Positions 7,346 through 15,408 of a stretch of 33,102 bases of DNA are shown one piece after another (the first letter of the stretch is position 1; every line of letters begins with the position of its first letter). The position numbers and the translations under genes were made by a program. The notes under the pieces are model-generated. The model saw only the letters and a list, made by a program, of their open reading frames with translations, searched no databases and had not been told where the DNA came from. Origin of the DNA: an uncultured Eubacteriales bacterium (GTDB lineage Bacteria; Bacillota; Clostridia; Oscillospirales; Oscillospiraceae); the NCBI GenBank assembly GCA_900549885.1, contig URQA01000010.1:1-33102 (forward strand), written 5' to 3'.

Positions 7346-8293
7346 ATGAAAAAAGTGGTTTTAACCCTTCTGAAAATCGCCGGCATCGTGCTTCTGGTGC
7401 TGATCCTCCTCATCGCGGGATTCCTGTTCTGGTTGTCCCGGCGGCCCTTTGTGCCCAACAACTATACGGAGACGGTGGACAGCGGCGGGGTGCTGGAGGC
7501 CAAATACCTGGCCATGGGGCCCTATGAGGTCAAGCTGGTCAAGTCCAAGGCCCCGGAGGACTGGAAGGAGTTTGTGGCCTACTACCCCGCCGAGCTGGAG
7601 GACAGCGGAGAACCGTGGCCCGCCGTGGTGTTCGTCAACGGCACGGGGGTGTATGCCTCCAAGTATCCCGCCCTGTTCCGGCATCTGGCCTCCTGGGGTT
7701 TTATCGTCTTGGGCAATGAGGATCCGGGAACCTTCTCTGGAGACTCTGCCGACGCTACCCTCTCATGGCTGCTGGAGGAAAACGAAAATCCGGACAGTGT
7801 GTTCTACCAGAAGGTAGACGCGGACTGTCTGGGCCTGTCCGGCCACTCTCAGGGGGGCGTGGGGGTGTTCAACGCCATCAGTGAGCAGCCTAACGGCGGT
7901 CTTTACACCTGCGCGGTGAGTCTATCGCCCACTCAGGAGGATTTGGCCGCGGCGCTGAACATCCCCTATGACCCGTCCAAGACCGTTATCCCCACCTTGG
8001 CGCTGGCAGGAACCAACAGCGACGTGATTACCCCCGAGGGGATGGAGAGCCTGTACAACAAGCTGGGCGGGCCCAAGGCCATGGCCCTGCGGGCGGGCAC
8101 GGACCACGGCCAGATGCTCTACAGCGGGGACGGCTATGCCACAGCCTGGTTTCTTTATTGGCTGAAGGGAGACAAGGAAGCTGGAATTGCTTTTTGGGGA
8201 GAGTCTCCGGAGTTGGCTCGCAATCCAAACTGGCAGCAGGTACAGATCAGCGGAAATGGCGGGCAGGAACCCCCGAGAGACATGGGTTGTTGA
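7346..8293 (+). CDS. Second membrane-anchored alpha/beta hydrolase
   Basis: A 315-aa protein starting one base after the stop of the previous hydrolase. It has a single N-terminal membrane helix (residues 4-30) and a chlorophyllase/dienelactone-like alpha/beta hydrolase domain. The nucleophile elbow is GLSGHSQGG (S168), the acid is probably D226 in GTNSDVITPEG, and the base H254 in GTDHGQM. It is not a close copy of its neighbour: the elbow motifs differ, GGSAG against GHSQG. The pair probably acts on related extracellular substrates under TetR control. Confidence 0.9.
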   Translation: MKKVVLTLLKIAGIVLLVLILLIAGFLFWLSRRPFVPNNYTETVDSGGVLEAKYLAMGPYEVKLVKSKAPEDWKEFVAYYPAELEDSGEPWPAVVFVNGTGVYASKYPALFRHLASWGFIVLGNEDPGTFSGDSADATLSWLLEENENPDSVFYQKVDADCLGLSGHSQGGVGVFNAISEQPNGGLYTCAVSLSPTQEDLAAALNIPYDPSKTVIPTLALAGTNSDVITPEGMESLYNKLGGPKAMALRAGTDHGQMLYSGDGYATAWFLYWLKGDKEAGIAFWGESPELARNPNWQQVQISGNGGQEPPRDMGC

Positions 8294-8305
8294 AAAAAAG
8301 AAATT

Positions 8306-8347
8306 CGCAGAGAGGGATCAAGAAAGTATCCTCTCTGCGGATTTTTT
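8306..8347 (+). terminator. Terminator of the hydrolase operon
   Basis: A 10-11 bp stem CGCAGAGAGG (8306-8315) with CCTCTCTGCG (8330-8339) is followed by ATTTTTT. It lies 12 bp after the last hydrolase stop. Confidence 0.85.
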
Positions 8348-8489
8348 ACAGTTCTATTACGTTCCTCAGATCTCCAAGGAAATCATTTTCTTCCCGTGGG
8401 GGGATTTCCCCTCTATCTTGTCCCGCTTCTTTAGCAGTCTAGTCAAGGCAGAAAGACTTTTTGCAGATCGTCCACGCTGCCCCGGTTAA

Positions 8490-8990
8490 CTAGTGGGCCT
8501 CAGCATATTGGCAGATGGATGTGCGCTCCACGAACCGCACGCGAAAGTAGCCCTGGTATTCTGGCAGCCCTGTTTTGAAAGCATTACCCAAAAACATTCA
8601 GTTTTGCCAATTCGCTTCGCGTGATGACAGCGGACCGCTGTTCCTCCCCGCAGAGCGATATTTGCTCCGGTGGAAGTTATAAGTTTTCGCAGAGTTTCCG
8701 TAGTGTATGCGTGGCAGGTGACGGCGTTCTCCGCATGAGGGTCAGCACACTGTGGGTGAACTTGCCGGAGATCAGTACGCTGTCCCGGGGAACGGTGCAG
8801 ATGCGCTCTTCCAGCACCTTCTTCGAGGCACCCATGCCGTGTATGTGTAGGCGGTATCCCACAGGTTGAGGCCCGCCTGCAGCACTGCGCAAAACACAGA
8901 ACACGGACTTTCGGCAGTAAACTGCCCGCCGAAGGTGCCGCTGCTGCCCCAAGCCCAGGCACCCGGAGGGATGTTCGGAAGAGGATCCTT
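8490..8990 (-). pseudogene. Aldo/keto reductase pseudogene
   Basis: Pieces of an aldo/keto reductase can be read on the minus strand across frames: GAWAWGSSGTFGGQFTAE, LQAGLNLWDTAYTY, MGASKKVLEERICTVPRDS, VLISGKFT and PQCADPHAENAV. These match the LGTWAWG, FTLWDTAxVYGMGASE and VLISTKFTPQ blocks of one aldo/keto reductase group. The (beta/alpha)8 barrel is cut short after about 100 residues. The last ~35 codons before the TAG at 8490-8492 are not clearly part of it. Several frameshifts make function impossible. Confidence 0.75.
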
Positions 8991-9011
8991 TTTGCTATGT
9001 CAGGCTTTTCC

Positions 9012-9773
9012 CTATTGATTCTCAGAAAGCAATTCCTTACAAGTATTCAGGGCGTTGAACAGACGCGGGATCCCCATGTAGGCACTGGCGTGGACGAGGG
9101 CGCATACCACTTCCTCTTTCGTGCTCCCGGTCTTAAGCGCCCCTGCCACATGGCTTTTCACCTGGACTTCCGCTCCGCCCAAGGCGGCCAGGAGTACCAC
9201 CGTCAGCAGCTCCCGTGTTTTCTGATCCAGCCCGGTGCGGGTATTGAAGTCTCCAAAACAATGTTCGGTGAGGAAGCGGGGAACCGCCTCGTTGAAGGGC
9301 TTTGGCAGCCAGGTATAACGGCCCTTGATTTCGTCCCCATATACTGGGATCTGGAGAGCCAGCCCCTTTTCATATCTTTCTTCGTCAGCCACAGTCCCCT
9401 GCTTGGGCAGGGGGAGGGAAACGCCGCGGTCGGTGAGTACCTCGTTGAGCACACCGATGGCGTTCAGCGTCCGGGGAAAGCCGATGAAGGGGGCGCACTG
9501 ATAGACGGCCTCCCGTAGCTCCACCGGGGTGCAGCCCACGTTCAGACAGGCGTTCAGGTGCGCCTTCAGCTGGGGCAGGGCCTGGATGGTGGTGAGGACG
9601 GTGATGGTCACCAGCTCCCGCATCCGGTTGTCTAAGCTCCCGGTGAAGCACAGCTCCCCAAAAATGTACCGCTGGAGAATCTGCATGAACTCTCCATCGG
9701 AACCGCCTTCTCCGGCGGCGGGCTGGTGAAACAGTTCCTCTACCTTTTCGTTGGTTTTCTCGACTCGATCCAT
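9012..9773 (-). CDS. Carboxymuconolactone decarboxylase family protein (two CMD domains)
   Basis: A 253-aa protein with two AhpD-like CMD domains (about residues 40-125 and 165-250). Each shows the family pattern HLNACLNVGCTPVELREAVYQ...GFPRTLNA and HVAGALKTGSTKEEVVCALVH...GIPRLFNAL. The C-x2-C pair of peroxidase-type AhpD is absent, so a gamma-CMD-like or unknown enzymatic role is more likely than alkyl hydroperoxide reduction. ATG 9773 with GAGAGGAG is the likely start. It is the last gene of the MerR-flavodoxin-flavin reductase-cupin operon, 14 bp after the cupin gene; cupin plus CMD pairs are common in such redox clusters. Confidence 0.9.
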   Translation of the reverse strand: MDRVEKTNEKVEELFHQPAAGEGGSDGEFMQILQRYIFGELCFTGSLDNRMRELVTITVLTTIQALPQLKAHLNACLNVGCTPVELREAVYQCAPFIGFPRTLNAIGVLNEVLTDRGVSLPLPKQGTVADEERYEKGLALQIPVYGDEIKGRYTWLPKPFNEAVPRFLTEHCFGDFNTRTGLDQKTRELLTVVLLAALGGAEVQVKSHVAGALKTGSTKEEVVCALVHASAYMGIPRLFNALNTCKELLSENQ

Positions 9774-9787
9774 GAAAAGCACTCCTC

Positions 9788-10222
9788 TCAGCTCAACTTG
9801 CCGTATTCCTCGTCGCCCACCGGCCCCAGCCACTCGTTGGAGCAGCCCTCGCCGGGCATTTCAATGGCAATGTGGCTGAACCAGGCATCCTTCCTGGCCC
9901 CGTGCCAGTGCTTGACCCCGGCTGGAATGACGATGACCGTGCCGGGCGTCAGACTCACTGCCTCCTTGCCTTCTTCTTGATACCAGCCCTCGCCGGCCGT
10001 ACAGATCAGCAGCTGACCACCGCCCTTAGTGGCGTGGTGAATGTGCCAGTTGTTCCGGCAGCCCGGCTCAAAGGTGACATTGGCCAGGAACAAGCCGTCC
10101 TCCGGCTTGGTCAGGGAATTGAGATAGGACTGGCCGATGAAATACTGGGCATAGGCATCGTTGGCAGCTCCGAGGCCGAATACGTTCTGCTGTTCAAATT
10201 CCTTCTGATTCAGCGTTTTCAT
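9788..10222 (-). CDS. Cupin domain-containing protein
   Basis: A 144-aa single-domain cupin. Metal-binding motif 1 is seen in NNWHIHHATKGGGQLLICTAGEGW (H, H and the later E/G pattern) and motif 2 in PGTVIVIPAGVKHWHG with its conserved H. A small metal-dependent cupin next to a CMD protein often belongs to a quinone, aldehyde or lactone conversion pathway. The exact reaction is unknown here. AGGAGG lies before ATG 10222. Confidence 0.92.
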   Translation of the reverse strand: MKTLNQKEFEQQNVFGLGAANDAYAQYFIGQSYLNSLTKPEDGLFLANVTFEPGCRNNWHIHHATKGGGQLLICTAGEGWYQEEGKEAVSLTPGTVIVIPAGVKHWHGARKDAWFSHIAIEMPGEGCSNEWLGPVGDEEYGKLS

Positions 10223-10267
10223 TGGGTATTCCTCCTGTCATTTGGTGAATGGTTTATGGACGGAAGC

Positions 10268-10813
10268 TCATGGTCTGCCGAAGCTCATGCACTTTCCGAT
10301 AGTCTCGCCGGTCCTGAGGTATTCGTAGGTGGGCATCTCGAACAGCACCGGCTTGAGGATATGGTAGTTGAGCTTGCCGTCCTCGGTGAGTACGCGCTCG
10401 TCGGCGTAGGTGGCGGCGAGCGTGCAGATAAAGCTTTCAAAGCCGGGGGTGTAATAGGTGTCCTCCACAGTGCAGGCCATGGACACCGGGGCCTCGTTGA
10501 GGATAGGTGCGCCGCTTTCTCCCACAGACCAGGGGAACAGCTTGCTCTTGTCTTCCTTGCTGCCGCTGACGCAGCCGGCGTGGTCGGCCTTGGCCAGCAT
10601 AGCTTCGTCTACAAGGTTGATGGACAGGGACCCATTCTCCTTGATACCCTTGTTGGAGTAATGGGAGGCAGCCATGCTCACCATCACATGGTCATGGCCG
10701 ATGATCCCCAGATGAGCCACTAGGGTCCAGTTTGGCTTGCCGTCTACCATAGCGCCCACCACCACCAGCGGGGTGGGGTACAAGGACAAATTTTTGCCGA
10801 TATTCTTCTTCAC
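10268..10813 (-). CDS. Flavin reductase family protein
   Basis: A 181-aa protein with the FMN-binding split-barrel fold of the flavin reductase-like family. Typical segments are YPTPLVVVGAMVDGKPNWTLVAHLGIIGHDHVMVS at the start, KENGSLSINLVDEAML in the middle and FICTLAATYADE later. Such proteins bind FMN and often pass electrons from NAD(P)H. The start is GTG at 10813, with AGGAGGA seven bases upstream; the ATG-less start is supported by the spacing of 15 bp to the flavodoxin stop. It could reduce the neighbouring flavodoxin if both were on the same side of the membrane, but it lacks a signal peptide. Confidence 0.92.
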   Translation of the reverse strand: MKKNIGKNLSLYPTPLVVVGAMVDGKPNWTLVAHLGIIGHDHVMVSMAASHYSNKGIKENGSLSINLVDEAMLAKADHAGCVSGSKEDKSKLFPWSVGESGAPILNEAPVSMACTVEDTYYTPGFESFICTLAATYADERVLTEDGKLNYHILKPVLFEMPTYEYLRTGETIGKCMSFGRP

Positions 10814-10828
10814 AAAAGGTTCCTCCTC

Positions 10829-11497
10829 TCATACTCCCAGGCCCTCCACCCAGGCGGCAACTTCGTCCTGGGTAGCACCAGGGTTGAAGCGGGCGCCCTC
10901 CAGCCAGGTAGCATCCGCAGCCAAAACCGTCAGATGTTCCGCGCTCCCACCTATGCCGCTGGAGCCGCTGGTGCAAAAGGGTACGATAGTCTTTCCGGTA
11001 AAGTCGTAGCTCTCCAGGAAGGTGCTGATAATTCGGGGAGCCTCACCCCACCAGATGGGGTAGCCCAGAAGGATCACGTCATAGCCGTCCATATTCTCCA
11101 CGCTTCCATCGATGGCGGGGCGGACACTGGGGTCGTTCTGCTCCTGGTTTGCCCGGCAGTCGGAGGCATTGTAGTCCAGATCGTCGTCGCTGTAGGGCTT
11201 CGCCGGGATGATCTCATAGAGACTGGCGCCCAGGATCGTTTGAAGGTGCTGCGCGATCTCCTCAGTATTGCCAGTGGCGGAAAAATAGGCCACCAGGGTG
11301 GAATTGGCATTCCCCTTGCTGGGCTCCTGACTGGAGTCGGGCATCGTATCCGGTTCGGCAGGCGTGAGCGGCTGGCTGGCAGAAGAGCTGCTGTTGCCGG
11401 GTTGGCTTTCCTGCGGTTCGCCGGAGGCCCCTGCGCCGCAGGCTGCCAATGAGGCAGCCATAGTTAAGGCCAGAAGCATGAATAAACGCTTTTTCAT
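10829..11497 (-). CDS. Flavodoxin-like lipoprotein
   Basis: A 222-aa protein. Residues 1-19 are a lipoprotein signal peptide with lipobox LAAC (C20). Residues 21-65 form a Ser/Pro/Glu-rich linker, and 66-222 form a flavodoxin domain with the FMN phosphate loop FSATGNTEE (72-80) and the later LLGYPIWWGEAPRI and PFCTSGSSGIGGS loops. It is therefore predicted to sit on the outer face of the membrane and carry electrons through FMN. This is unusual for a flavodoxin, but lipoprotein versions are known in Clostridia. It is second in an operon after a MerR regulator. Confidence 0.93.
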   Translation of the reverse strand: MKKRLFMLLALTMAASLAACGAGASGEPQESQPGNSSSSASQPLTPAEPDTMPDSSQEPSKGNANSTLVAYFSATGNTEEIAQHLQTILGASLYEIIPAKPYSDDDLDYNASDCRANQEQNDPSVRPAIDGSVENMDGYDVILLGYPIWWGEAPRIISTFLESYDFTGKTIVPFCTSGSSGIGGSAEHLTVLAADATWLEGARFNPGATQDEVAAWVEGLGV

Positions 11498-11520
11498 CGG
11501 TCATTCCTCCTTGTGATCTT

Positions 11521-11913
11521 TTATGCGTTCTGCTGTTTTTCCAATTCGTCTGTCTGTTTCCGCAGCTCATGGCGCAGGTAGTCCAGCCGCTCCAGCTGCT
11601 TTTCCCGGAAGTGGATATCATCCAGGGTGGCCTTGCGCTTCTCGTCCAGCATCCGCAGGCGGTCCCGGTCGGTGTTCCCCTGTTCCAGCAGAAGCCGCAT
11701 ATAGGTCTCCACCTCTTGGGAGGTAAAGCCGACGTCGTGGAGGGTCATGATGGTGCTCAGCCGCCGGATGTCTGTGTCGTCATACTGCCAGGCCCCCATG
11801 ACCTTCTTCACCGCGCCGCAAAGCCCCCAGCGCTCATATTCCTTGAGGACCTTGATGGGGATACGGTACTGCCTGCTGGCCTCATCCATGGTCATTGCAT
11901 CACTTCCAAACAT
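11521..11913 (-). CDS. MerR family transcriptional regulator
   Basis: A 130-aa MerR-type regulator: helix-turn-helix and wing at residues 8-70 (MDEASRQYRIPIKVLKEYERWGL ... YDDTDIRRLSTIMTLHDVGFTSQEV), then a coiled coil (DRDRLRMLDEKRKATLDDIHFREKQLERLDYLRHEL). There is no C-terminal cysteine pair typical of metal sensors. I start at ATG 11913; ATG 11895, with GGAAGTG five bases before it, is an alternative. The upstream frame to 11967 crosses the promoter and is rejected. It leads the operon with the flavodoxin lipoprotein (23 bp gap). Confidence 0.88.
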   Translation of the reverse strand: MFGSDAMTMDEASRQYRIPIKVLKEYERWGLCGAVKKVMGAWQYDDTDIRRLSTIMTLHDVGFTSQEVETYMRLLLEQGNTDRDRLRMLDEKRKATLDDIHFREKQLERLDYLRHELRKQTDELEKQQNA

Positions 11914-11916
11914 AAA

Positions 11917-11973
11917 AATGAAGGCATCCTCTTTGGACGCCTTCATTGTAAAGGGCAAAGCTATCAATGTAAA
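11917..11973 (-). promoter_or_regulatory. Promoter and near-palindrome of the MerR-flavodoxin operon
   Basis: Minus-strand TTTACA (11973-11968) and TACAAT (11950-11945) are 17 bp apart. An imperfect palindrome with 13-bp arms (11917-11929 and 11935-11947, one mismatch) overlaps the -10 and the expected start. It may be an operator or a 5' leader hairpin. Confidence 0.65.
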
Positions 11974-12000
11974 ATACTTATGTTGTATGTTGATAAATGC

Positions 12001-12867
12001 CTACTCCGTATATCTGAGAAAAGACAGGAACTCCGCAGATGCCGGAGAAAACGTCTGATCCTTCTTCCACACCAGAACACTGCCGGTCTCCATGGGTGGG
12101 GAGAGAGGGATGAACTTCAGCTCATTGGTAAGATTCCCGATCAGAACGCCCAGGGCCACACCCACGCCGTTGCGGATCATGTTGGCAGCGTTGAGAATCA
12201 GGTTGTAGGTAGCGGCGACCTCGACCTGTTCAAACTTGTCCCCAAACCAGCCAGACAGCTCCCGCTGTACCCGCTCCCGCCGGGGCAACAGCAAGGGGAC
12301 GCCCATCAGATCCTTCGGTGTGACAGCCTTCTTGAATGCCAAGGGGTGCTCTTGATCCACCCAGACACCCCAGCGATCCCGCTTAGGCAGGCGGGTGAAC
12401 TCGTACCGGCCAATGTCCACCGGCTCAATGAGCATCCCCAGATCCAGCAGACCCTTCTCCAGCCGCTCCTGAATCACATCGGCGGTGGCGCTGTAGATGT
12501 GGAACCGCACCAGGGGATGTTCTCCGCGGAAAGCCGCGATTTTGCGGGAGAGATCCGTCATGCTGTTGGACTCTCCGGTGCCGATGGAGATGTCTCCAGC
12601 CAGTTCCCCCTCCTTCCGCTGGAACTCCTGCTCCGTCTTTTCCGCCAGCTCCACAATCTCCTGGGCCCGGCGGCGCAGGAGCATCCCGTCGTCAGTGAGG
12701 GCCACATGGTATTTGCCGCGGCGAAAGAGCTTCACGCCCAGCTCCTCCTCCAGCCCCATCAACTGGCGGGATAGGGTGGGCTGGGTCACATGGAGCAAAG
12801 CCGCCGCTTTTGTAATGTTTTCTTCCCGGGCTACCACAAGAAAGTATTTCAGAACACGCAGTTCCAT
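12001..12867 (-). CDS. LysR family transcriptional regulator
   Basis: A 288-aa LysR regulator with an N-terminal helix-turn-helix (residues 1-60: MELRVLKYFLVVAREENITKAAALLHVTQPTLSRQLMGLEEELG) and a substrate-binding effector domain (about 90-288, with ISIGTGESNSM and LLDLGMLIEPVDIGRYEF). I choose ATG 12867, which gives the classic MELR start; the longer frame to 12918 is unsupported. It is divergent from the aldo/keto reductase remnant at 13025, its probable former target, and it lies just upstream of the MerR operon on the same strand. Ligand unknown. Confidence 0.92.
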   Translation of the reverse strand: MELRVLKYFLVVAREENITKAAALLHVTQPTLSRQLMGLEEELGVKLFRRGKYHVALTDDGMLLRRRAQEIVELAEKTEQEFQRKEGELAGDISIGTGESNSMTDLSRKIAAFRGEHPLVRFHIYSATADVIQERLEKGLLDLGMLIEPVDIGRYEFTRLPKRDRWGVWVDQEHPLAFKKAVTPKDLMGVPLLLPRRERVQRELSGWFGDKFEQVEVAATYNLILNAANMIRNGVGVALGVLIGNLTNELKFIPLSPPMETGSVLVWKKDQTFSPASAEFLSFLRYTE

Positions 12868-12962
12868 ACCGCCGCCGCCTTTCTGCCTCAGCATACCATA
12901 TTTTCTTCTTCTGCTCAACCGAAAATACGATTCATGTATGTTTCAAGATAGAAAATAGGTAT

Positions 12963-12991
12963 TTGCGCTTGCTTCGGATCGGCTCTATGAT
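12963..12991 (+). promoter_or_regulatory. Promoter for the aldo/keto reductase remnant
   Basis: TTGCGC (12963-12968) and TATGAT (12986-12991) are 17 bp apart, about 34 bp before the ATG at 13025, which also has AGGGGG in front. So promoter and ribosome binding site survive although the gene is broken. Confidence 0.55.
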
Positions 12992-13024
12992 AGGGGCAAA
13001 GAATAAGAACAGGGGGTACTGGAT

Positions 13025-13207
13025 ATGAAATACACCGAGCCAGGAAATTCTGATCCCACCGTCTCTCGCATCTGCACGGGATGCGGCGGCTCTGCCCACG
13101 GCCAGTATAGCTGGACCATCTGCCAAAGATCAGGGGAAATATTGCTCTTGTTCCTCTCGCAAACCTTTGCAGTTCACCGCCGTTTGGACGCAGTAGTGGA
13201 CATATAG
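13025..13207 (+). pseudogene. N-terminal remnant of an aldo/keto reductase
   Basis: The 60-codon frame begins MKYTEPGNSDPTVSRICTGC and then SAHGQYSWTI. This matches the start of a large aldo/keto reductase group (MKYTxFGNTGLxVSRICxGCMGFG...GQHSWTxDEE). After about 37 codons the similarity stops and the catalytic D, Y, K and H are all missing. The divergent LysR gene next to it is the usual partner of such reductases. A truncated peptide of 60 residues might still be made. Confidence 0.65.
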
Positions 13208-13228
13208 GAATGACTTTCTTTCCCTATG

Positions 13229-13257
13229 TTGTTTTCAGAGCACCTATTTGCTATAAT
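13229..13257 (+). promoter_or_regulatory. Promoter of the EFR1 ferredoxin gene
   Basis: TTGTTT (13229-13234), 17 bp, TATAAT (13252-13257), with TGC before the -10 (extended -10 box). It lies 82 bp before the ATG at 13339. Confidence 0.75.
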
Positions 13258-13338
13258 GGTGAAAAAACTTGAACGAGTTGACCAACCTAAAATTTATTGC
13301 AGTATCCAGTATCCTACACAGCCATGGGAGGAAATGAG

Positions 13339-14091
13339 ATGATTTTATATTTTTCTGGAACCGGAAACAGTGCCTATCTAGCAAAACGAGTCGGAAACGC
13401 GATTGGCGATGAGGTGGTCGACCTCTTTGAAAAGATACGAGATCACGATTTCTCTGACATCCATACGGAACGTCCCCTGGTCATCGTCGCCCCAACCTAC
13501 GCATGGAGGATCCCGCGTATTGTGCAAAAATGGATCGAGAACACAACATTCACAGGGAACCAGAATGTATATTTTATCCTGACCTGCGGAGAAAGCATTG
13601 GGAACGCAGGCAAATATCTGACTCAGCTGTGTGAGAAAAAGAACATGAGGGATTGCGGCTGCATGGGTATTGTAATGCCGGAAAACTATATCGCACTGTT
13701 TGCTACACCATCCTCGGAGGAGGCGTCCCGGACAATCGCACAGGCAGAACCGGCCATTGAACTGGCGATCCGCCATATTGAGAACGGGATTCCTTTTCCT
13801 CGGCCCAAAATGCCTTTTCTGGATGTCCTGTACAGTGGGCTGGTCAACAACCTTTTCTACCCATTGTTTGTCCATTCAAAAAAGTTTCGTGTCACAAGCG
13901 CATGCATCTCCTGCGGCAGGTGTGTTTCTGTATGCCCTCTCAGTAATATTGATATGGACAACGGGAAGCCGGTTTGGAAAAACAACTGTACCCACTGTAT
14001 GGCCTGTATCTGCCGCTGCCCGAAGGAAGCGATTGAATACGGCAAGCACAGTGAGGGCTTGCCCCGCTATGTCTGCGGCAAAAAGGCTTGA
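13339..14091 (+). CDS. EFR1 family flavodoxin-ferredoxin fusion
   Basis: A 250-aa cytoplasmic electron carrier. Residues 1-150 form a flavodoxin-like domain with the FMN loop YFSGTGNSAYLAK (4-16) and the family block APTYAWRIPRIVQKWI. Residues 189-228 carry two 4Fe-4S motifs, C189-x2-C192-x2-C195-x3-CP and C217-x2-C220-x2-C223-x3-CP. EFR1 (ferredoxin with flavodoxin) proteins are widespread in Clostridia and their partner is usually unknown. The start at ATG 13339 follows GGGAGGA; the longer frame to 13297 lacks a ribosome binding site. It has its own promoter and ends at a long hairpin. Confidence 0.93.
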   Translation: MILYFSGTGNSAYLAKRVGNAIGDEVVDLFEKIRDHDFSDIHTERPLVIVAPTYAWRIPRIVQKWIENTTFTGNQNVYFILTCGESIGNAGKYLTQLCEKKNMRDCGCMGIVMPENYIALFATPSSEEASRTIAQAEPAIELAIRHIENGIPFPRPKMPFLDVLYSGLVNNLFYPLFVHSKKFRVTSACISCGRCVSVCPLSNIDMDNGKPVWKNNCTHCMACICRCPKEAIEYGKHSEGLPRYVCGKKA

Positions 14092-14144
14092 TTCCAATTT
14101 GTGACTGCGGGAGACAGCGGACTTGGAGGCTTCCGGGGTCGACG

Positions 14145-14187
14145 AACGCACAGGGCAGGCGCCGTGACGGCGCCTGCCCTGTGCGTT
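14145..14187. terminator. Long hairpin between convergent genes, copy 1
   Basis: A perfect 19-bp stem (14145-14163 with 14169-14187) and a GTGAC loop lies between the EFR1 stop and the end of the acetyltransferase on the other strand. A-rich and T-rich flanks (TTATTAAAAAA) let it terminate both. Its core, CAGGGCAGGC-N2-CGTGAC, recurs at 18857-18905 with compensating base changes. Confidence 0.85.
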
Positions 14188-14208
14188 ATTAAAAAACGAT
14201 GTTCACAA

Positions 14209-14655
14209 TCAAAGCCGCATTTTCAAAATCGGATAAGGCTTTCCCTGCTCGTCATACTCCGACCGCTGGCAAACACGGAAGCCCATGTGCTCATAAAAAC
14301 CCCGTGCCTGGGGGTTCTGCTCGTTGACCGTGACCTCCCGAATCCTATAGCACTTCACACCATGCTGAACGAACTTCTTGCCCAGCCCTTTCCCGCGCTC
14401 CTCCGGGGCCAGGAAAAGCATCTCCAGCTTTTGGCCGTCAACGCCCATGAACGCCGTAGGAAGTCCGTCCTCACTCCACGCAACGACCAGGTGTGGAACT
14501 TCCCGGAGAGCCTGGGGCACATAGGCTTTGATCTCCATGATCTCGCTGTCGGACAGAAACAAGTGCGTCGCCCGGACGGAGCGCTCCCATACTTCCAGCA
14601 GCCGGTCGATCAGCTGCGGTGTCCGCTCGGCCACCTCCACAATTTCTCTGCTCAT
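14209..14655 (-). CDS. GNAT N-acetyltransferase, YjaB-like
   Basis: A 148-aa acetyl-CoA-dependent acetyltransferase. The acetyl-CoA loop is seen in LFLAPEERGKGLGKKFVQH (motif R/Q-x-x-G-x-G/A), and the C-terminal block VTVNEQNPQARGFYEHMGF...EYDEQGKPYPIL is close to E. coli YjaB. The substrate is unknown. I start at ATG 14655 behind GGAGGAA; the frame to 14745 overlaps the preceding gene. It lies 32 bp after the neighbouring GNAT gene and is likely co-transcribed with it. Confidence 0.9.
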   Translation of the reverse strand: MSREIVEVAERTPQLIDRLLEVWERSVRATHLFLSDSEIMEIKAYVPQALREVPHLVVAWSEDGLPTAFMGVDGQKLEMLFLAPEERGKGLGKKFVQHGVKCYRIREVTVNEQNPQARGFYEHMGFRVCQRSEYDEQGKPYPILKMRL

Positions 14656-14687
14656 ATTCGATTTCCTCCACGCCACAGCGTCAAAAT

Positions 14688-15320
14688 TCACTCGACAAAG
14701 GAGTGGCTCAGAATATAAAACTCCTCCTGGCTGGGTTGATGGCACCGCTCCATAGGAGGCAGCGTGTCATCGTAGCGCAGGGCCGCCTCTTCAGAAACAG
14801 CCATCACCGGGCTGTCGTGGTAGGTCCACTGGTGGCCTGCCAAAGCGCCGGGAATCAGTTCCTTCACCAGCATGGCCGCCGGATACTTTCCGCCCTCTGC
14901 GCTGACCCGGAACTTCTTGCAGCTTTGGAAGCCGCGGGCGACATAGTTGGCGGGGCTCCCAAAGATCACGATGGCATCGTACCCCAGCTCCACCGCTCGG
15001 GTGAAAGAGTGCTCCATGAGCGTTTTGCCGTACCCGCGGCGCTGCTGTTCTGGCTCCACGCAGATGGGACCGAAGGTTAGGATTTCTTTTTTCTGGCCAG
15101 CTTCATTCACCAACCTTGCCTTGGTGTACATGATATTTCCGATGATTCGGCCGTCCTCTTCCAGGACAAAGTCCAGCTCCGGGATGAAGTCCTCATGCTC
15201 CCGCATGATGTGGACCAGGTAATGCTCCACACAGCCCGGCACATAGAGGTTATAAAAGGCCCGCCGGGTGAGCTCCTCCACCGCTCCGTGATCCTGTTTT
15301 TCCTCGTTTCGAATGTGCAT
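14688..15320 (-). CDS. GNAT N-acetyltransferase
   Basis: A 210-aa acetyltransferase. The acetyl-CoA binding motif is PEQQRRGYGKTLMEHSF, after FGPICVEPE, and the start is typical (MHIRNEEKQDHGAVEELTRRAF). The C-terminal part includes VIFGSPANYVARGFQSCKKF, found in a Firmicutes family sometimes annotated as putative acetyltransferase of small amines. The substrate is unknown. ATG 15320 with GGAGGG is the likely start. It is the first gene of a pair with the YjaB-like enzyme. Confidence 0.92.
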   Translation of the reverse strand: MHIRNEEKQDHGAVEELTRRAFYNLYVPGCVEHYLVHIMREHEDFIPELDFVLEEDGRIIGNIMYTKARLVNEAGQKKEILTFGPICVEPEQQRRGYGKTLMEHSFTRAVELGYDAIVIFGSPANYVARGFQSCKKFRVSAEGGKYPAAMLVKELIPGALAGHQWTYHDSPVMAVSEEAALRYDDTLPPMERCHQPSQEEFYILSHSFVE

Positions 15321-15408
15321 ATCATATCCCTCCTCATGGGAAAATCCTGACGCTATCATACCGGAGTAGGGGCAGGAAAGTCAAGGGATTGCGTCCAGCG
15401 TGGCTGGT

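Noticed and set aside
11569..12774. A 401-codon open frame on the plus strand
   Set aside because: Antisense to the MerR and LysR genes and crossing their promoter; no ribosome binding site or family likeness.
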